This document shows positions 22,259-29,262 of a DNA stretch of 31,573 bases, piece by piece. The first letter of the stretch is position 1. Each line of letters begins with the position of its first letter. This stretch comes from a virus: IMG/VR virus record IMGVR_UViG_3300006917_000090, positions 1-31,573 of that record. One strand, 5' to 3'. Made by a program: the position numbers and the translations under genes. The notes under the pieces were generated by a model. It saw only the letters and a list, made by a program, of their open reading frames with translations, was not told where the DNA came from and did not search any database.

Positions 22259-22449
22259 AGCTCCTGCCTTGGATCGACAAGGAATCGCCAAAGGCTCCGC
22301 GCCTTTATGGACTCCGCGTGGCGATCACTTGGCTCGAGATCAAGATGGCTTGGAAAAAATTCCGCCACCGGAAAGAGCCGCGAATCGAACTGCCGACCGG
22401 GGACGATTACTCAGAAGACAAGCCAACTGAACCCCACATCCGAAAATGA
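22255..22449 (+). CDS. Small basic hypothetical protein in the lysis cassette
   Basis: It starts with GTG at 22255, overlapping the holin-like stop as GTGA, and its TGA overlaps the endolysin ATG at 22446. The 64-residue product has an amphipathic helix (LYGLRVAITWLEIKMAWKKFRHRKEP) and a charged acidic tail. It is not hydrophobic enough to be a holin. Function unknown. The double coupling is the main evidence that it is translated. Confidence 0.55.
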   Translation: MKLLPWIDKESPKAPRLYGLRVAITWLEIKMAWKKFRHRKEPRIELPTGDDYSEDKPTEPHIRK

Positions 22450-22931
22450 TCGCCGACAAAATCGTTGAACTCGCCGCGAAGGAAGTCGGTATCCGTGAGG
22501 TGCCGGTAAACTCCAACCGGGGGAAACGGGTCCAGCAATATCAAGCCGCGACCTGGCTAGAGGGCACTGGCTGGCCCTGGTGCGCGGCGTTTATCTGCTG
22601 GCTTGTCCGGGAGGCCTTACCGTCCGCGAACCCGCCAAAGGGCTTTAAACGCCCGGAAACGGCCGGCGCTTGGGACTTTGAAAACTGGGCAACCAAGATG
22701 GCCGGGAAAGGCGTTGAGCGATTCGAGGCCGGGTCAAAGCCGATTCGGCCGGGTGACATTCTGGTGTTCACGTTCTCCCACATCGGGCTGGCTGAAAAAG
22801 CCGAGTCTCGTGGATCGGTCCAGACCATCGAGGGTAATTCCGACGCGAGCGGGAGCCGCGAGGGCGGTGGCGTCTATCGCCAGGCTCGCAGGCTCTCGCA
22901 GATCCGCGAGGTGATCCGGCTGACTTTTTGA
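22446..22931 (+). CDS. CHAP-domain endolysin
   Basis: This 161-residue peptidoglycan hydrolase has the CHAP signature. Catalytic Cys46 lies in GWPWCAAFICW, His112 in FSHIGLAEK and an acidic or Asn residue in TIEGN at about 129-131. CHAP enzymes cut the peptide part of peptidoglycan. The N-terminal 30 residues (ELAAKEVGIREVPVNSNRGKRVQQY) match the usual lead-in. There is no signal peptide or cell-wall binding domain, so a holin would be needed, in line with the preceding genes. The gene ends the lysis cassette; a 233-base non-coding stretch follows. Confidence 0.9.
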   Translation: MIADKIVELAAKEVGIREVPVNSNRGKRVQQYQAATWLEGTGWPWCAAFICWLVREALPSANPPKGFKRPETAGAWDFENWATKMAGKGVERFEAGSKPIRPGDILVFTFSHIGLAEKAESRGSVQTIEGNSDASGSREGGGVYRQARRLSQIREVIRLTF

Positions 22932-22958
22932 CTTCTTACGCGGCTCTCGTAGAAACTT

Positions 22959-22991
22959 GCCGGTTTCCTTATTTCTAGGAAAACTCCCGGC
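22959..22991 (+). promoter_or_regulatory. Hairpin in the gap after the endolysin
   Basis: GCCGG-TTTCCT pairs with AGGAAA and, after a 4-base bulge (ACTC), with CCGGC around the loop TATTTCT. It lies 30 bases after the endolysin stop with no T-run, so it is terminator-like but incomplete. The rest of the 22932-23164 gap holds no gene. It includes A/T-rich direct copies of AATATT at about 23113-23127 and the promoter candidate at 23128. Confidence 0.45.
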
Positions 22992-23127
22992 CTGAATGTC
23001 GCCCATCTCTAGGTGACGCTTCCATTGATTGTTTTCGTGGCGCGTTGCTTTGCCGTGTCACGCAAGGGCTTACGCAGGAAATCACAAGCGCGTTAATGGC
23101 TTCCGTGAAAAAATATTGGAAAATATT

Positions 23128-23155
23128 TTGACAGGCGGTGACTCGCGATTTATCT
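23128..23155 (+). promoter_or_regulatory. Promoter candidate upstream of the early operon
   Basis: A perfect TTGACA at 23128-23133 follows an A/T-rich tract with two AATATT copies (an UP-like context). After 16-17 bases comes TTATCT or TATCTC, a weak -10. A start site near 23162 would give a very short leader before the ATG at 23165. This is the only place with an A/T-rich upstream tract, so it is the best promoter candidate of the window for the recT operon. Confidence 0.45.
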
Positions 23156-23164
23156 CGTTGCAAG

Positions 23165-23317
23165 ATGAAAGTCTCAACAACCGTATCAATTGATTCCGGC
23201 CTTCTTGCGAAACTGCGGAAGCTCGCCAAGGGACAACGCCGAAGCGTTTCCGCCCAGCTTGAGCAATGGGTGGCCGAAAAGATCGCCCTCGCCGAAAGCG
23301 AGAAAGCCGGAAAGTGA
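23165..23317 (+). CDS. Ribbon-helix-helix DNA-binding protein (50 aa)
   Basis: This 50-residue protein fits the ribbon-helix-helix fold: a short strand (KVSTTVSID), helix A (SGLLAKLRKLAKGQ) and helix B (SVSAQLEQWVAEKIALAESE). Such dimers bind DNA with the N-terminal ribbon and often repress their own operon (Arc, MetJ, omega). It is the first gene after the promoter candidate and lies 110 bases upstream of the CAC array, so it could regulate the recombination operon or bind the array. No Shine-Dalgarno site; TTGACA is 31 bases upstream of the ATG. Confidence 0.65.
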   Translation: MKVSTTVSIDSGLLAKLRKLAKGQRRSVSAQLEQWVAEKIALAESEKAGK

Positions 23318-23323
23318 ACTGCC

Positions 23324-23422
23324 GTGAAAACTGAAGAAGCCCTCTCCGCCCTGCTCCTGTTCGCGGTCCTGATCGCGATCCCTGTCTTAGTCCATGCGCT
23401 CAACGAGGCGCTTTGGCCGTGA
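23324..23422 (+). CDS. Tiny single-span membrane protein (32 aa)
   Basis: A GTG start after a 6-base gap gives a 32-residue peptide. It begins with MKTEEALSALLLF and consists of one hydrophobic helix (LLLFAVLIAIPVLVHAL) with a short polar tail. The in-frame stop ends just before the recT leader. Such tiny membrane peptides are usual in phage early operons, but function is unknown. The call is moderate because of its length. Confidence 0.4.
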   Translation: MKTEEALSALLLFAVLIAIPVLVHALNEALWP

Positions 23423-23434
23423 ATTTTTCCGCCA

Positions 23435-23504
23435 CACCGCACCGCACTTCACGGCACTACACTACACGTCACGGCACGCCACAACACCTCACAAAACATC
23501 ACTT
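23435..23504 (+). repeat. CACNN pentamer array in the recT leader
   Basis: From 23435 the triplet CAC occurs at 23435, 23440, 23445, 23450, 23455, 23460, 23465, 23470, 23475, 23480, 23485, 23490 and 23500; at 23495 it is AAC. The two-base spacers vary (CG, CG, TT, GG, TA, TA, GT, GG, GC, AA, CT, AA, AT, TT), so this is not a simple copied repeat but a fixed triplet at a fixed 5-base period. It ends 6 bases before the recT ATG and fills most of an 88-base gap that has no Shine-Dalgarno site. A 5-base period cannot be set by codons. See findings. Confidence 0.9.
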
Positions 23505-23510
23505 ACGCCC

Positions 23511-24473
23511 ATGAAAACCGAACTAGCGCCGCTGGCGCAACAACCCACCCCGCGCTCTGCCCTCTCCGCGATGGCATTGCGCTTCAACGTCGAGCCTGCG
23601 AAGCTGCTCGACACGCTCAAGAATACCGCGTTCAAGGGCGCGACCGATTCGCAGATGATGGCGCTTTGTGTCGTTGCGAATGAATACGGGCTAAACCCGT
23701 TCACTAAGGAAATCTATGCTTTCCCCGATTCCAAGTCCGGCGGCATCGTCCCGGTGATCGGAGTTGATGGCTGGTTTCGGATCGTCAACGATCACCCGCA
23801 GTTTGACGGCGTGGAGTTTGAGGACGCGGAAGATGCTGACGGCAACCTGATCGCGACCGAGTGCCGCATTTTCCGAAAGGACCGCAGCCGCGCGACGATC
23901 ATTTCCGAGCATCTCAGCGAGTGCCGCCGCAACACCGACCCGTGGAAAAACTCCCCGCGGCGGATGCTTCGCCATCGTGCCTTCATCCAATGCGCCCGTC
24001 TCGCCTTCGGGATGGCCGGCGCCGATCCCGAGGACGCGGAACGCATGATCGAGCGGCCCGCGAAAGGCCGTGTCGTGGTCGCGCCTGAAACGATGTTCAA
24101 GGCGCCGGCCTTACCCGACAATTCTCCAATCGCCGCCGAGCAATCGGCTGGTATTTCCAGCGGGGTTGCTATTGTCCCCACTCATCACCAGGAGGCCGCA
24201 GGACTGGATAGCCAAGAAGCCTCCGGCGATTCGGAGATCTTTTCGCTCGAAGCAGAAGACACGTTTCCGGCCGATGCTGCGCCAGATGTGCAGCTCGACT
24301 GGCTTTGCTCTCGCGGCGGCATGAGCGAGGCAGAGCTATTCGGTATCCTTCACCGCGCGAAGCTCGTCGGCCCTGAAATCAAAAGCGCCGCGGCGATGAG
24401 CGACAAGCAAATCGCTAAGGTTGTCAAGTCGTGGGATGGCATCCTCGCCGAACGGGAAGGAGGTGCGGCGTGA
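23511..24473 (+). CDS. recT: RecT/Bet-type single-strand annealing protein
   Basis: The start at ATG 23511 was chosen because the longer frame runs through the CAC array. The 320-residue product has the Bet/RecT core: SALSAMALRFNVEPAKLLDTLKNTAFKGATDSQMM at about 17-50, LNPFTKEIYAFP at 60-71, GVDGWFRI at 84-91 and PRRMLRHRAFIQCARLAFG near 150. Members anneal complementary single strands and act with an exonuclease, here probably the gene at 25117. The C-terminal third is acidic and low in complexity, as is common for host SSB or partner contacts. The stop overlaps the next GTG. Regulation may act through the leader array. Confidence 0.92.
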   Translation: MKTELAPLAQQPTPRSALSAMALRFNVEPAKLLDTLKNTAFKGATDSQMMALCVVANEYGLNPFTKEIYAFPDSKSGGIVPVIGVDGWFRIVNDHPQFDGVEFEDAEDADGNLIATECRIFRKDRSRATIISEHLSECRRNTDPWKNSPRRMLRHRAFIQCARLAFGMAGADPEDAERMIERPAKGRVVVAPETMFKAPALPDNSPIAAEQSAGISSGVAIVPTHHQEAAGLDSQEASGDSEIFSLEAEDTFPADAAPDVQLDWLCSRGGMSEAELFGILHRAKLVGPEIKSAAAMSDKQIAKVVKSWDGILAEREGGAA

Positions 24474-25120
24474 GTCTCGCCAAGGAAGAACTCGCCGATG
24501 TGCTGGAAAAGCACGCGAAATGGCTGCGGAGCGAGGAGGGTTGCAATCGAGCCGACCTCTCTCGAGCCAACCTCTCTCGAGCCGACCTCTCGCGAGCCAA
24601 CCTCTCGCGAGCCGACCTCTCGGGTGCCTGCCTCTTGGGTGCCGACCTCTCGGGTGCATACCTCTTGTGTGCCGACCTCTCGCGAGCCAACCTCTCGCGA
24701 GCCGACCTCTCGGGTGCCTGCCTCTTGGGTGCCGACCTCTCGGGTGTATACCTCTTGGGTGCCGACCTCTCGGGTGCCAACCTCTCGCGAGCCAACCTCT
24801 CGCGAGCCGACCTCTCGGGTGCCTGCCTCTCGGGTGCCTGCCTCTCGGGTGCCTGCCTCTCGGGTGCCGACCTCTCGGGTGCCGTGGCGGCATGGGCGCA
24901 GATCGCGTTTATGGGCCACGGCGAAAACGGTCGGATGCTGACGGCTTACCGGGTAGGGAAAGACGATCCGACTGTCTTTCAGTGCGGCTGCTTTTGGGGA
25001 GACGAGGCCAATCTGCGCGAATACATCGCCAACGGGGCGGCTCATTTTCGCCCGTCGCGCACGCTCGCGCTCCAAGCGGCCATTGAGCTGATCGCCATAG
25101 AAAGAGGGGTGGCGCCATGA
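24470..25120 (+). CDS. Pentapeptide-repeat protein
   Basis: It starts at GTG 24470, which overlaps the recT stop and has a strong AAGGAGGT site 5 bases upstream; a longer frame from 24431 would sit inside recT. The 216-residue product opens with an N-terminal helix (LAKEELADVLEKHAKWLRSEEG). Twenty-two A-[DNCY]-L-[SL]-x pentapeptides follow (about residues 27-136), forming a right-handed quadrilateral helix. An 80-residue C-terminal domain contains FMGHGENGRMLTAYRVG and CGCFWGDEANLREYIANGAAHF. This architecture occurs in many phage proteins. Pentapeptide helices can mimic DNA and bind gyrase (Qnr-type). It separates the annealase from the exonuclease. The coding strand is made of near-identical 15-base units. 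Confidence 0.85.
   Translation: MSLAKEELADVLEKHAKWLRSEEGCNRADLSRANLSRADLSRANLSRADLSGACLLGADLSGAYLLCADLSRANLSRADLSGACLLGADLSGVYLLGADLSGANLSRANLSRADLSGACLSGACLSGACLSGADLSGAVAAWAQIAFMGHGENGRMLTAYRVGKDDPTVFQCGCFWGDEANLREYIANGAAHFRPSRTLALQAAIELIAIERGVAP
24548..24877 (+). repeat. Tandem 15-base repeat coding pentapeptides, with a 90-base duplication
   Basis: Twenty-two 15-base units (variants of GCCGACCTCTCGCGA and GCCTGCCTCTTGGGT) are nearly identical even at synonymous positions. Within it 24591-24680 and 24681-24770 are head-to-tail copies of 90 bases that I read as differing at only two positions (GCATA/GTATA and TTGTGT/TTGGGT). Such near identity indicates recent tandem duplication and likely copy-number change between relatives. 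Confidence 0.85.
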
Positions 25121-26022
25121 ATGACCTGATTCCGCAATGGCCATCGCCGGGGATTTTCGCTGGCGTCTCCGAAATGGCCTATCACGGCCACAAGGGCGTC
25201 GTCTCGAAGTCGCTCCTTTGGGATTTCTTCCCGAATCCCCACAAATGGCGCTTCGGACCGGCAAAAGAGCAGACCGCCGCGATGGCCTACGGCTCGATGA
25301 TCGACGCGCTTTGGCTCGCGGAATCGTTCAACGAGGATTTCGTAATCATCCCAGACGATGCGCCTCCGCGCCCGCAAGAGCGGCACGTTAACGCCAAGAA
25401 ACCTTCCGCCGAAACATTGGAACGCGCCGAATGGTGGGCCAAGTTTGATGCCGATCTGAAGGGGAGAACCGCTGTTACTCAGGCGGATTATGATGCCGGG
25501 CTAATTGCGGTCGATGCCCTGTCCGCGCATCCCATCGCCAGCCAAATCCGCACCGAGAGCGACGCGCAAATCTCGGTCCTCGTCGAAGGCATCGAGCCGG
25601 AGACGGGCGAAGGATTCCGCGCCAAGGGCCGCATGGACCTTGTGCCGCACGAGATGAGCGATTACTCCAACTGGCTTTTCGATCTCAAGACAACGCGATC
25701 CGTGACCCGCCACGACATTCAGACGGCAATCGCCAGCTTTGGATACTATGCCCAGGCGGCGCTCTACCTTGATCTCTACAACACGGCGAGCGGCGACGCG
25801 CGATCCCGATTCGGCTTCATCTTCCAAGAGTCCGAGCCGCCCTACGAGATTGCGGTCGTTGAGCTAGGCCCGACAGACATCGAGGCGGGTCGCGCATGGT
25901 ATCAAAAAGCCCTCGCGCTCTGGTGCCGCTGCGAGCGAGATGGGAATTGGCCCTCGCCTTGGGATGATTCGATTCAGGTAGTTTCCCGGCCGGGCTGGGC
26001 ACGGAAAGGGGATGAAGAATGA
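25117..26022 (+). CDS. RecE-like PD-(D/E)XK exonuclease
   Basis: This 301-residue protein starts at the ATG overlapping the previous stop. It carries the nuclease signatures YGSMIDALWL (residues 58-67), GRMD with Asp174, and FDLKTT with Asp189 and Lys191, then YYAQAALYLDLY at about 211-222. These match the D...DxK and Q-x-x-x-Y arrangement of RecE / PDDEXK-1 type phage exonucleases, which chew one strand to give RecT its substrate. The His commonly found in the G-x-x-x-H motif is Asp63 here. The 51-residue gene after it overlaps by ATGA. Partner of the recT product, with the pentapeptide gene in between. Confidence 0.88.
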   Translation: MNDLIPQWPSPGIFAGVSEMAYHGHKGVVSKSLLWDFFPNPHKWRFGPAKEQTAAMAYGSMIDALWLAESFNEDFVIIPDDAPPRPQERHVNAKKPSAETLERAEWWAKFDADLKGRTAVTQADYDAGLIAVDALSAHPIASQIRTESDAQISVLVEGIEPETGEGFRAKGRMDLVPHEMSDYSNWLFDLKTTRSVTRHDIQTAIASFGYYAQAALYLDLYNTASGDARSRFGFIFQESEPPYEIAVVELGPTDIEAGRAWYQKALALWCRCERDGNWPSPWDDSIQVVSRPGWARKGDEE

Positions 26023-26174
26023 AGGGCGCAATCATCATCACGATCTCGACCCAGGCGGAGGCCGAATTAATCCGACTCATGCGGACCGGCTTCTATGGCA
26101 AAACGAAGCATGAAACCGCGACCATTCTACTACTCGAAAAACTCCGCGAAATCCAAGCCAAAGAAAAACCATGA
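26019..26174 (+). CDS. Small ribbon-helix-helix-like protein (51 aa)
   Basis: A 51-residue frame too short for an ordinary ORF list, coupled to both neighbours by ATGA. The layout IITISTQAEAELIRLMRTGFYGKTKHETATILLLEKLREI, with an initial strand then two helices, resembles the ribbon-helix-helix fold; GFYGKTKHETATILLLEKLRE is the typical second-helix segment. It is the second such protein in this operon after the one at 23165. Target unknown. Confidence 0.6.
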   Translation: MKGAIIITISTQAEAELIRLMRTGFYGKTKHETATILLLEKLREIQAKEKP

Positions 26175-26422
26175 GTGAACTCCAAAAAGTAACCTTCCCC
26201 GATGGCTATTCGCCATTCGTCCTGCTGCCGGCCCCGGCCGAGCTGAACCCCGAACTCGACCGCCTGGATGATCTCCGCGCGCGGCTCGTCGGTGTGATCG
26301 AGCGGCTGCGAACGCTCGAAGCCGATGCCGCCGAGCAATACCGCCGCTATGCGTCCCGACTCGACGCGTTCGCGATCCAACGGAAACAAGCGGAACAGGC
26401 GCTGGCTTGCCTCGAATCCTGA
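26171..26422 (+). CDS. Small coiled-coil hypothetical protein
   Basis: This 83-residue acidic protein starts at the ATG overlapping the previous stop. The C-terminal part (PELDRLDDLRARLVGVIERLRTLEADAAEQYRRYASRLDAFAIQRKQAEQALACLES) is an uninterrupted helical, probably coiled-coil, segment. The N-terminus (KVTFPDGYSPFVLLPAPAE) is short and proline-rich. No family recognised. Two bases... five bases separate its stop from the next likely start at 26428. Confidence 0.55.
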   Translation: MSELQKVTFPDGYSPFVLLPAPAELNPELDRLDDLRARLVGVIERLRTLEADAAEQYRRYASRLDAFAIQRKQAEQALACLES

Positions 26423-26427
26423 CGACC

Positions 26428-26661
26428 ATGACAGACGAAAAAACATCTGACATCCTCTGTGAATCTAAGCTGATGCTTCTTGATTTGCTTGAGGAATTAG
26501 GGCAAGCCGCCGCGCTGCTCCGCGAATCGTATTCCGACTGCGAAAACGGAAACATCACCGGGGCTGAAATTGTGGCCAGCGATGTTGTTTCGATCATGGC
26601 AACCATCGAAGCCAAGTCGTCCGAGATTGGAGCCTCGATAGCAAAGTGGATTGACGCCTAA
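26428..26661 (+). CDS. Small helical hypothetical protein
   Basis: Start chosen at the ATG at 26428 (MTDEKTSDILCESKL), as a start at 26407 would overlap the previous gene by 16 bases. The 77-residue product is acidic and helical (LMLLDLLEELGQAAALLRESYSDCENG, then EIVASDVVSIMATIEAKSSEIGASIAKWI). Function is not recognised. The stop is followed by 4 bases before the Zn-ribbon gene. Confidence 0.55.
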   Translation: MTDEKTSDILCESKLMLLDLLEELGQAAALLRESYSDCENGNITGAEIVASDVVSIMATIEAKSSEIGASIAKWIDA

Positions 26662-26665
26662 CCCT

Positions 26666-26875
26666 ATGACGCCGCGCCACTACAACTCCCTCCGCTGGAA
26701 GCTCTGCGCCGGATGCGGGACCGTGATCGCACAGAGCCGGGCGATCTGCCCGCATTGCCATAGCTATCGCTTTGATCCAATCGAAGTGCCGCCGATGACG
26801 AAAGATGAGATCAACGGCGCGGATACCGAGTGGCTTAAGAAACTTGCCCAGGTGCTAGAGGGGAAGCCGATATGA
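26666..26875 (+). CDS. Small Zn-ribbon protein
   Basis: Start at the ATG at 26666; the alternative TTG at 26651 overlaps the previous stop and is less likely. The 69-residue product carries two CxxC knuckles, LCAGCGTVI and ICPHCHSYRF, 14 residues apart, a zinc-ribbon that may bind DNA, RNA or protein. The C-terminus (MTKDEINGADTEWLKKLAQVLEG) is an amphipathic helix. Such ribbons are common in phage early operons. ATGA overlap with the next gene. Confidence 0.65.
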   Translation: MTPRHYNSLRWKLCAGCGTVIAQSRAICPHCHSYRFDPIEVPPMTKDEINGADTEWLKKLAQVLEGKPI

Positions 26876-27057
26876 AAACAAACCATCGAACCTGCCAAAG
26901 AACCGGCTGCAAAGCCACCTGTCACGGCGCAACGAGCCGATGCCTGAAGCACCTGCTCGAGATGCGCGAATACAACCGCGCGCGCTACCGTGCCGCCAAC
27001 GGCATACCAATCGACGCGCCGCTTTCCAAGCGCGGAAGACCGAGGGACGCGAAATGA
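26872..27057 (+). CDS. Small Cys-rich basic protein
   Basis: This 61-residue protein has four Cys (CQRTGCKATCHGATSRC), so a small zinc knuckle is plausible. A basic helix (REYNRARYRAANG) and a tail KRGRPRDAK, with a GRP like an AT-hook, follow. It may bind nucleic acid. It is coupled by ATGA to genes on both sides; the following helicase starts on its stop codon. No family name is offered. Confidence 0.55.
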   Translation: MKTNHRTCQRTGCKATCHGATSRCLKHLLEMREYNRARYRAANGIPIDAPLSKRGRPRDAK

Positions 27058-29255
27058 AAATGCTATCTTACGATGATTTCATCGCGGCAAAGTCGCGCCG
27101 CGCTCTTTCTTCCGGCTTCGATCCGTTGCCGATCAGAACCGCGCTGTTCGACTGGCAAGCGAACGTCGTCCGATGGGCGGTCAAGCAAGGCCGCGCGGCT
27201 CTTTTCGAGGACTGCGGGCTGGGCAAGACGCTCCAGCAACTCGAATGGGCGGATCAGGTCGCGCGGCACACAAGCCAGCCCGTGATCGTATTGACGCCCC
27301 TCGCCGTGGCTCACCAGACCGCAAAAGAAGCGGAGAAGTTCGGGATCTCGGCCGTCGTCGTTTCGGCTGGCGAGGAAGTCACGGGACCGGGAATCTACAT
27401 CGCCAACTATGAAAAGCTGGCGCATTTCGATTCGGTCAATTTCTCCGGCGTCGTCCTCGACGAATCGTCGATCTTGAAAAACTTCACCGGCAAGATTCGG
27501 ACGCAGTTGACGGAACGATTCGCAGCGACTCCCTATCGGCTCTGCTGCACGGCCACGCCATCGCCGAATGATTACTCTGAGTTTGGGCAACACGCTGACT
27601 TTCTCGGCGTCTCGACTCCGGCGCAGATGCTCGCCACGTTCTTCATCAACGACACGTTCAACACGGGCGATTGGCGTCTGAAAAAGCACGCTGAGAAATC
27701 ATTCTGGGAATGGGTTTCTTCGTGGGCCGCTTGCGTCGGTAAACCATCAGATATTGGCTTTTCCGATGACGGCTACATTCTCCCGGCGTTGAACATGGTC
27801 AGCCGCCCAGTCGATGTCGATTGGACCGAAAGCGCTGGCGATGAGCTGTTCCGCAACCCATCGCTATCGGCGACGACCCTCCACGATGAGTTGCGACTTA
27901 CCTGCCCGGCTCGCGCCGCCGCCGCCGCTGAACTTGTGAATGGATCGGATGAATCATGGATCGTCTGGTGCAATACGAATTACGAAGCCGATGAACTGGT
28001 CCGGCTGATCCCGGATGCCATCGAGGTTCGCGGGAGTGAAAAGGCATCATTGAAGGAAAAGAAGCTGGACGATTTCACCGAAGGCCGCGCGCGCGTGATC
28101 ATCACCAAACCGGGCATCGCTGGCTATGGCTTGAATTGGCAGCACTGCCATAACGTCGTCTTTGTCGGCCTTTCCTATTCATTCGAGGACTTCTATCAGG
28201 CGCTCCGGCGCTCCTATAGATTCGGCCAGGATCGCGAGGTGAACGCCTACGTCATCCACGCGACAACGGAGGATAGAATCATTCAGACCGTCCAACGCAA
28301 GATCAACGCCCATCAGCAGATGATGGAGAAAATGAAGATCGCTTCCGCTGCGTTCAAAGATTCACAAATGAAAAAGCCAAAGATGAAAACCGACATTGAA
28401 TCAGAAGAAAAAGACGGATGGAAAATGTATCACGGCGATTGTGTCCGAGTCGCCAAGACGATCCCGGATAAGTCCGTCGACATTTCCGTTTTCTCGCCGC
28501 CGTTCTCGGACCTGTTTACTTACTCGGACGATCTGCAAGACATGGGAAACACGTCGAACCTGGAGGAGTTCACCGCTCATTTTGAACTGCTCATCACTGA
28601 GATTGCGCGCGTCATGGTTCCGGGCCGAATCGTCGCCGTCCATTGCGTTGATCTGCTGGCGACGAAATGGAAGCATGGATACATCGGCTATCAGGATTTC
28701 AGCGGTGAGATTATCCGCGCATTCTGGCGGCACGGCTTCATCTTCCATTCCCGCGTCACGATCTGGAAGTCGCCAGTCACCGAGATGCAGCGCACGAAGG
28801 CGCACGGACTGTTGCACAAGACGCTTTGCAGTGACTCGTCATCGTCTCGGACCGGATCACCGGATTACCTTGTCGTCTTGCGGGCGCCAGGCGAAAACCC
28901 GAAGCCAGTCACGAAGTCGAAACAGGAATACCCGGTTTCCTGGTGGCAGGAGGTCGCATCGCCAGTCTGGATGACGGTCGATCAGGGGAACGTCTTGAAT
29001 CGTGACGGGGCGCGAGACTTTGCCGACGAAAAGCACATCTGCCCGCTTCAACTCGATGTTATCGAGCGGGCGATCACACTGTGGAGCAATCCCGGCGATC
29101 TCGTTTACTCGCCGTTCGCCGGCATCGGCTCCGAAGGATACATGGCAACGAAGATGGGACGCCGATTCATCGGTTCTGAACTTAAGGAGAGCTATTTCCG
29201 GCAGTCTTGCGCGAATCTGGCAAACGCAAACTCCCAGCTCGAGCTGGCAATCTGA
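27054..29255 (+). CDS. SNF2-type helicase fused to DNA methyltransferase
   Basis: This 733-residue two-part enzyme starts at ATG 27054 on the previous stop. The N-terminal half is an SF2/SNF2 ATPase: Q-motif FDWQ at 32-35, Walker A CGLGKT at 54-59, DESS at 136-139, TATPS at 166-170 and QALRRSYRFGQ near 382. After a Lys-rich linker (about 435-455) comes a methyltransferase in circularly permuted (beta) order, with motif IV SPPF at 481-484 and motif I FAGIGSEG near 687. SPPF is the form usual for N4-cytosine methyltransferases, while adenine enzymes more often have (D/N)PP(Y/F/W). The target recognition region is the segment between them. No endonuclease domain is fused, but a VRR-NUC nuclease follows 7 bases later. 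Confidence 0.9.
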   Translation: MKMLSYDDFIAAKSRRALSSGFDPLPIRTALFDWQANVVRWAVKQGRAALFEDCGLGKTLQQLEWADQVARHTSQPVIVLTPLAVAHQTAKEAEKFGISAVVVSAGEEVTGPGIYIANYEKLAHFDSVNFSGVVLDESSILKNFTGKIRTQLTERFAATPYRLCCTATPSPNDYSEFGQHADFLGVSTPAQMLATFFINDTFNTGDWRLKKHAEKSFWEWVSSWAACVGKPSDIGFSDDGYILPALNMVSRPVDVDWTESAGDELFRNPSLSATTLHDELRLTCPARAAAAAELVNGSDESWIVWCNTNYEADELVRLIPDAIEVRGSEKASLKEKKLDDFTEGRARVIITKPGIAGYGLNWQHCHNVVFVGLSYSFEDFYQALRRSYRFGQDREVNAYVIHATTEDRIIQTVQRKINAHQQMMEKMKIASAAFKDSQMKKPKMKTDIESEEKDGWKMYHGDCVRVAKTIPDKSVDISVFSPPFSDLFTYSDDLQDMGNTSNLEEFTAHFELLITEIARVMVPGRIVAVHCVDLLATKWKHGYIGYQDFSGEIIRAFWRHGFIFHSRVTIWKSPVTEMQRTKAHGLLHKTLCSDSSSSRTGSPDYLVVLRAPGENPKPVTKSKQEYPVSWWQEVASPVWMTVDQGNVLNRDGARDFADEKHICPLQLDVIERAITLWSNPGDLVYSPFAGIGSEGYMATKMGRRFIGSELKESYFRQSCANLANANSQLELAI

Positions 29256-29262
29256 CCCTCGC

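Noticed and set aside
23394-23510. Coding reading of the CAC array (H-x-T-x-x pentapeptides) as an N-terminal extension of RecT
   Set aside because: CAC falls in all three codon positions with equal regularity, and RecT homology begins after ATG 23511. A coding reading would not keep a 5-base period.
24548-24877. CRISPR-like tandem repeats
   Set aside because: The unit is 15 bases with no spacers, and it codes pentapeptides in frame.
24336-25264. Long - strand frames of RGRHPRG- or EVGTREVGT-type repeats
   Set aside because: They are reverse readings of the pentapeptide DNA repeats, which are open in several frames simply because the unit is 15 bases. The + frame has a good ribosome site and a folded C-terminal domain.
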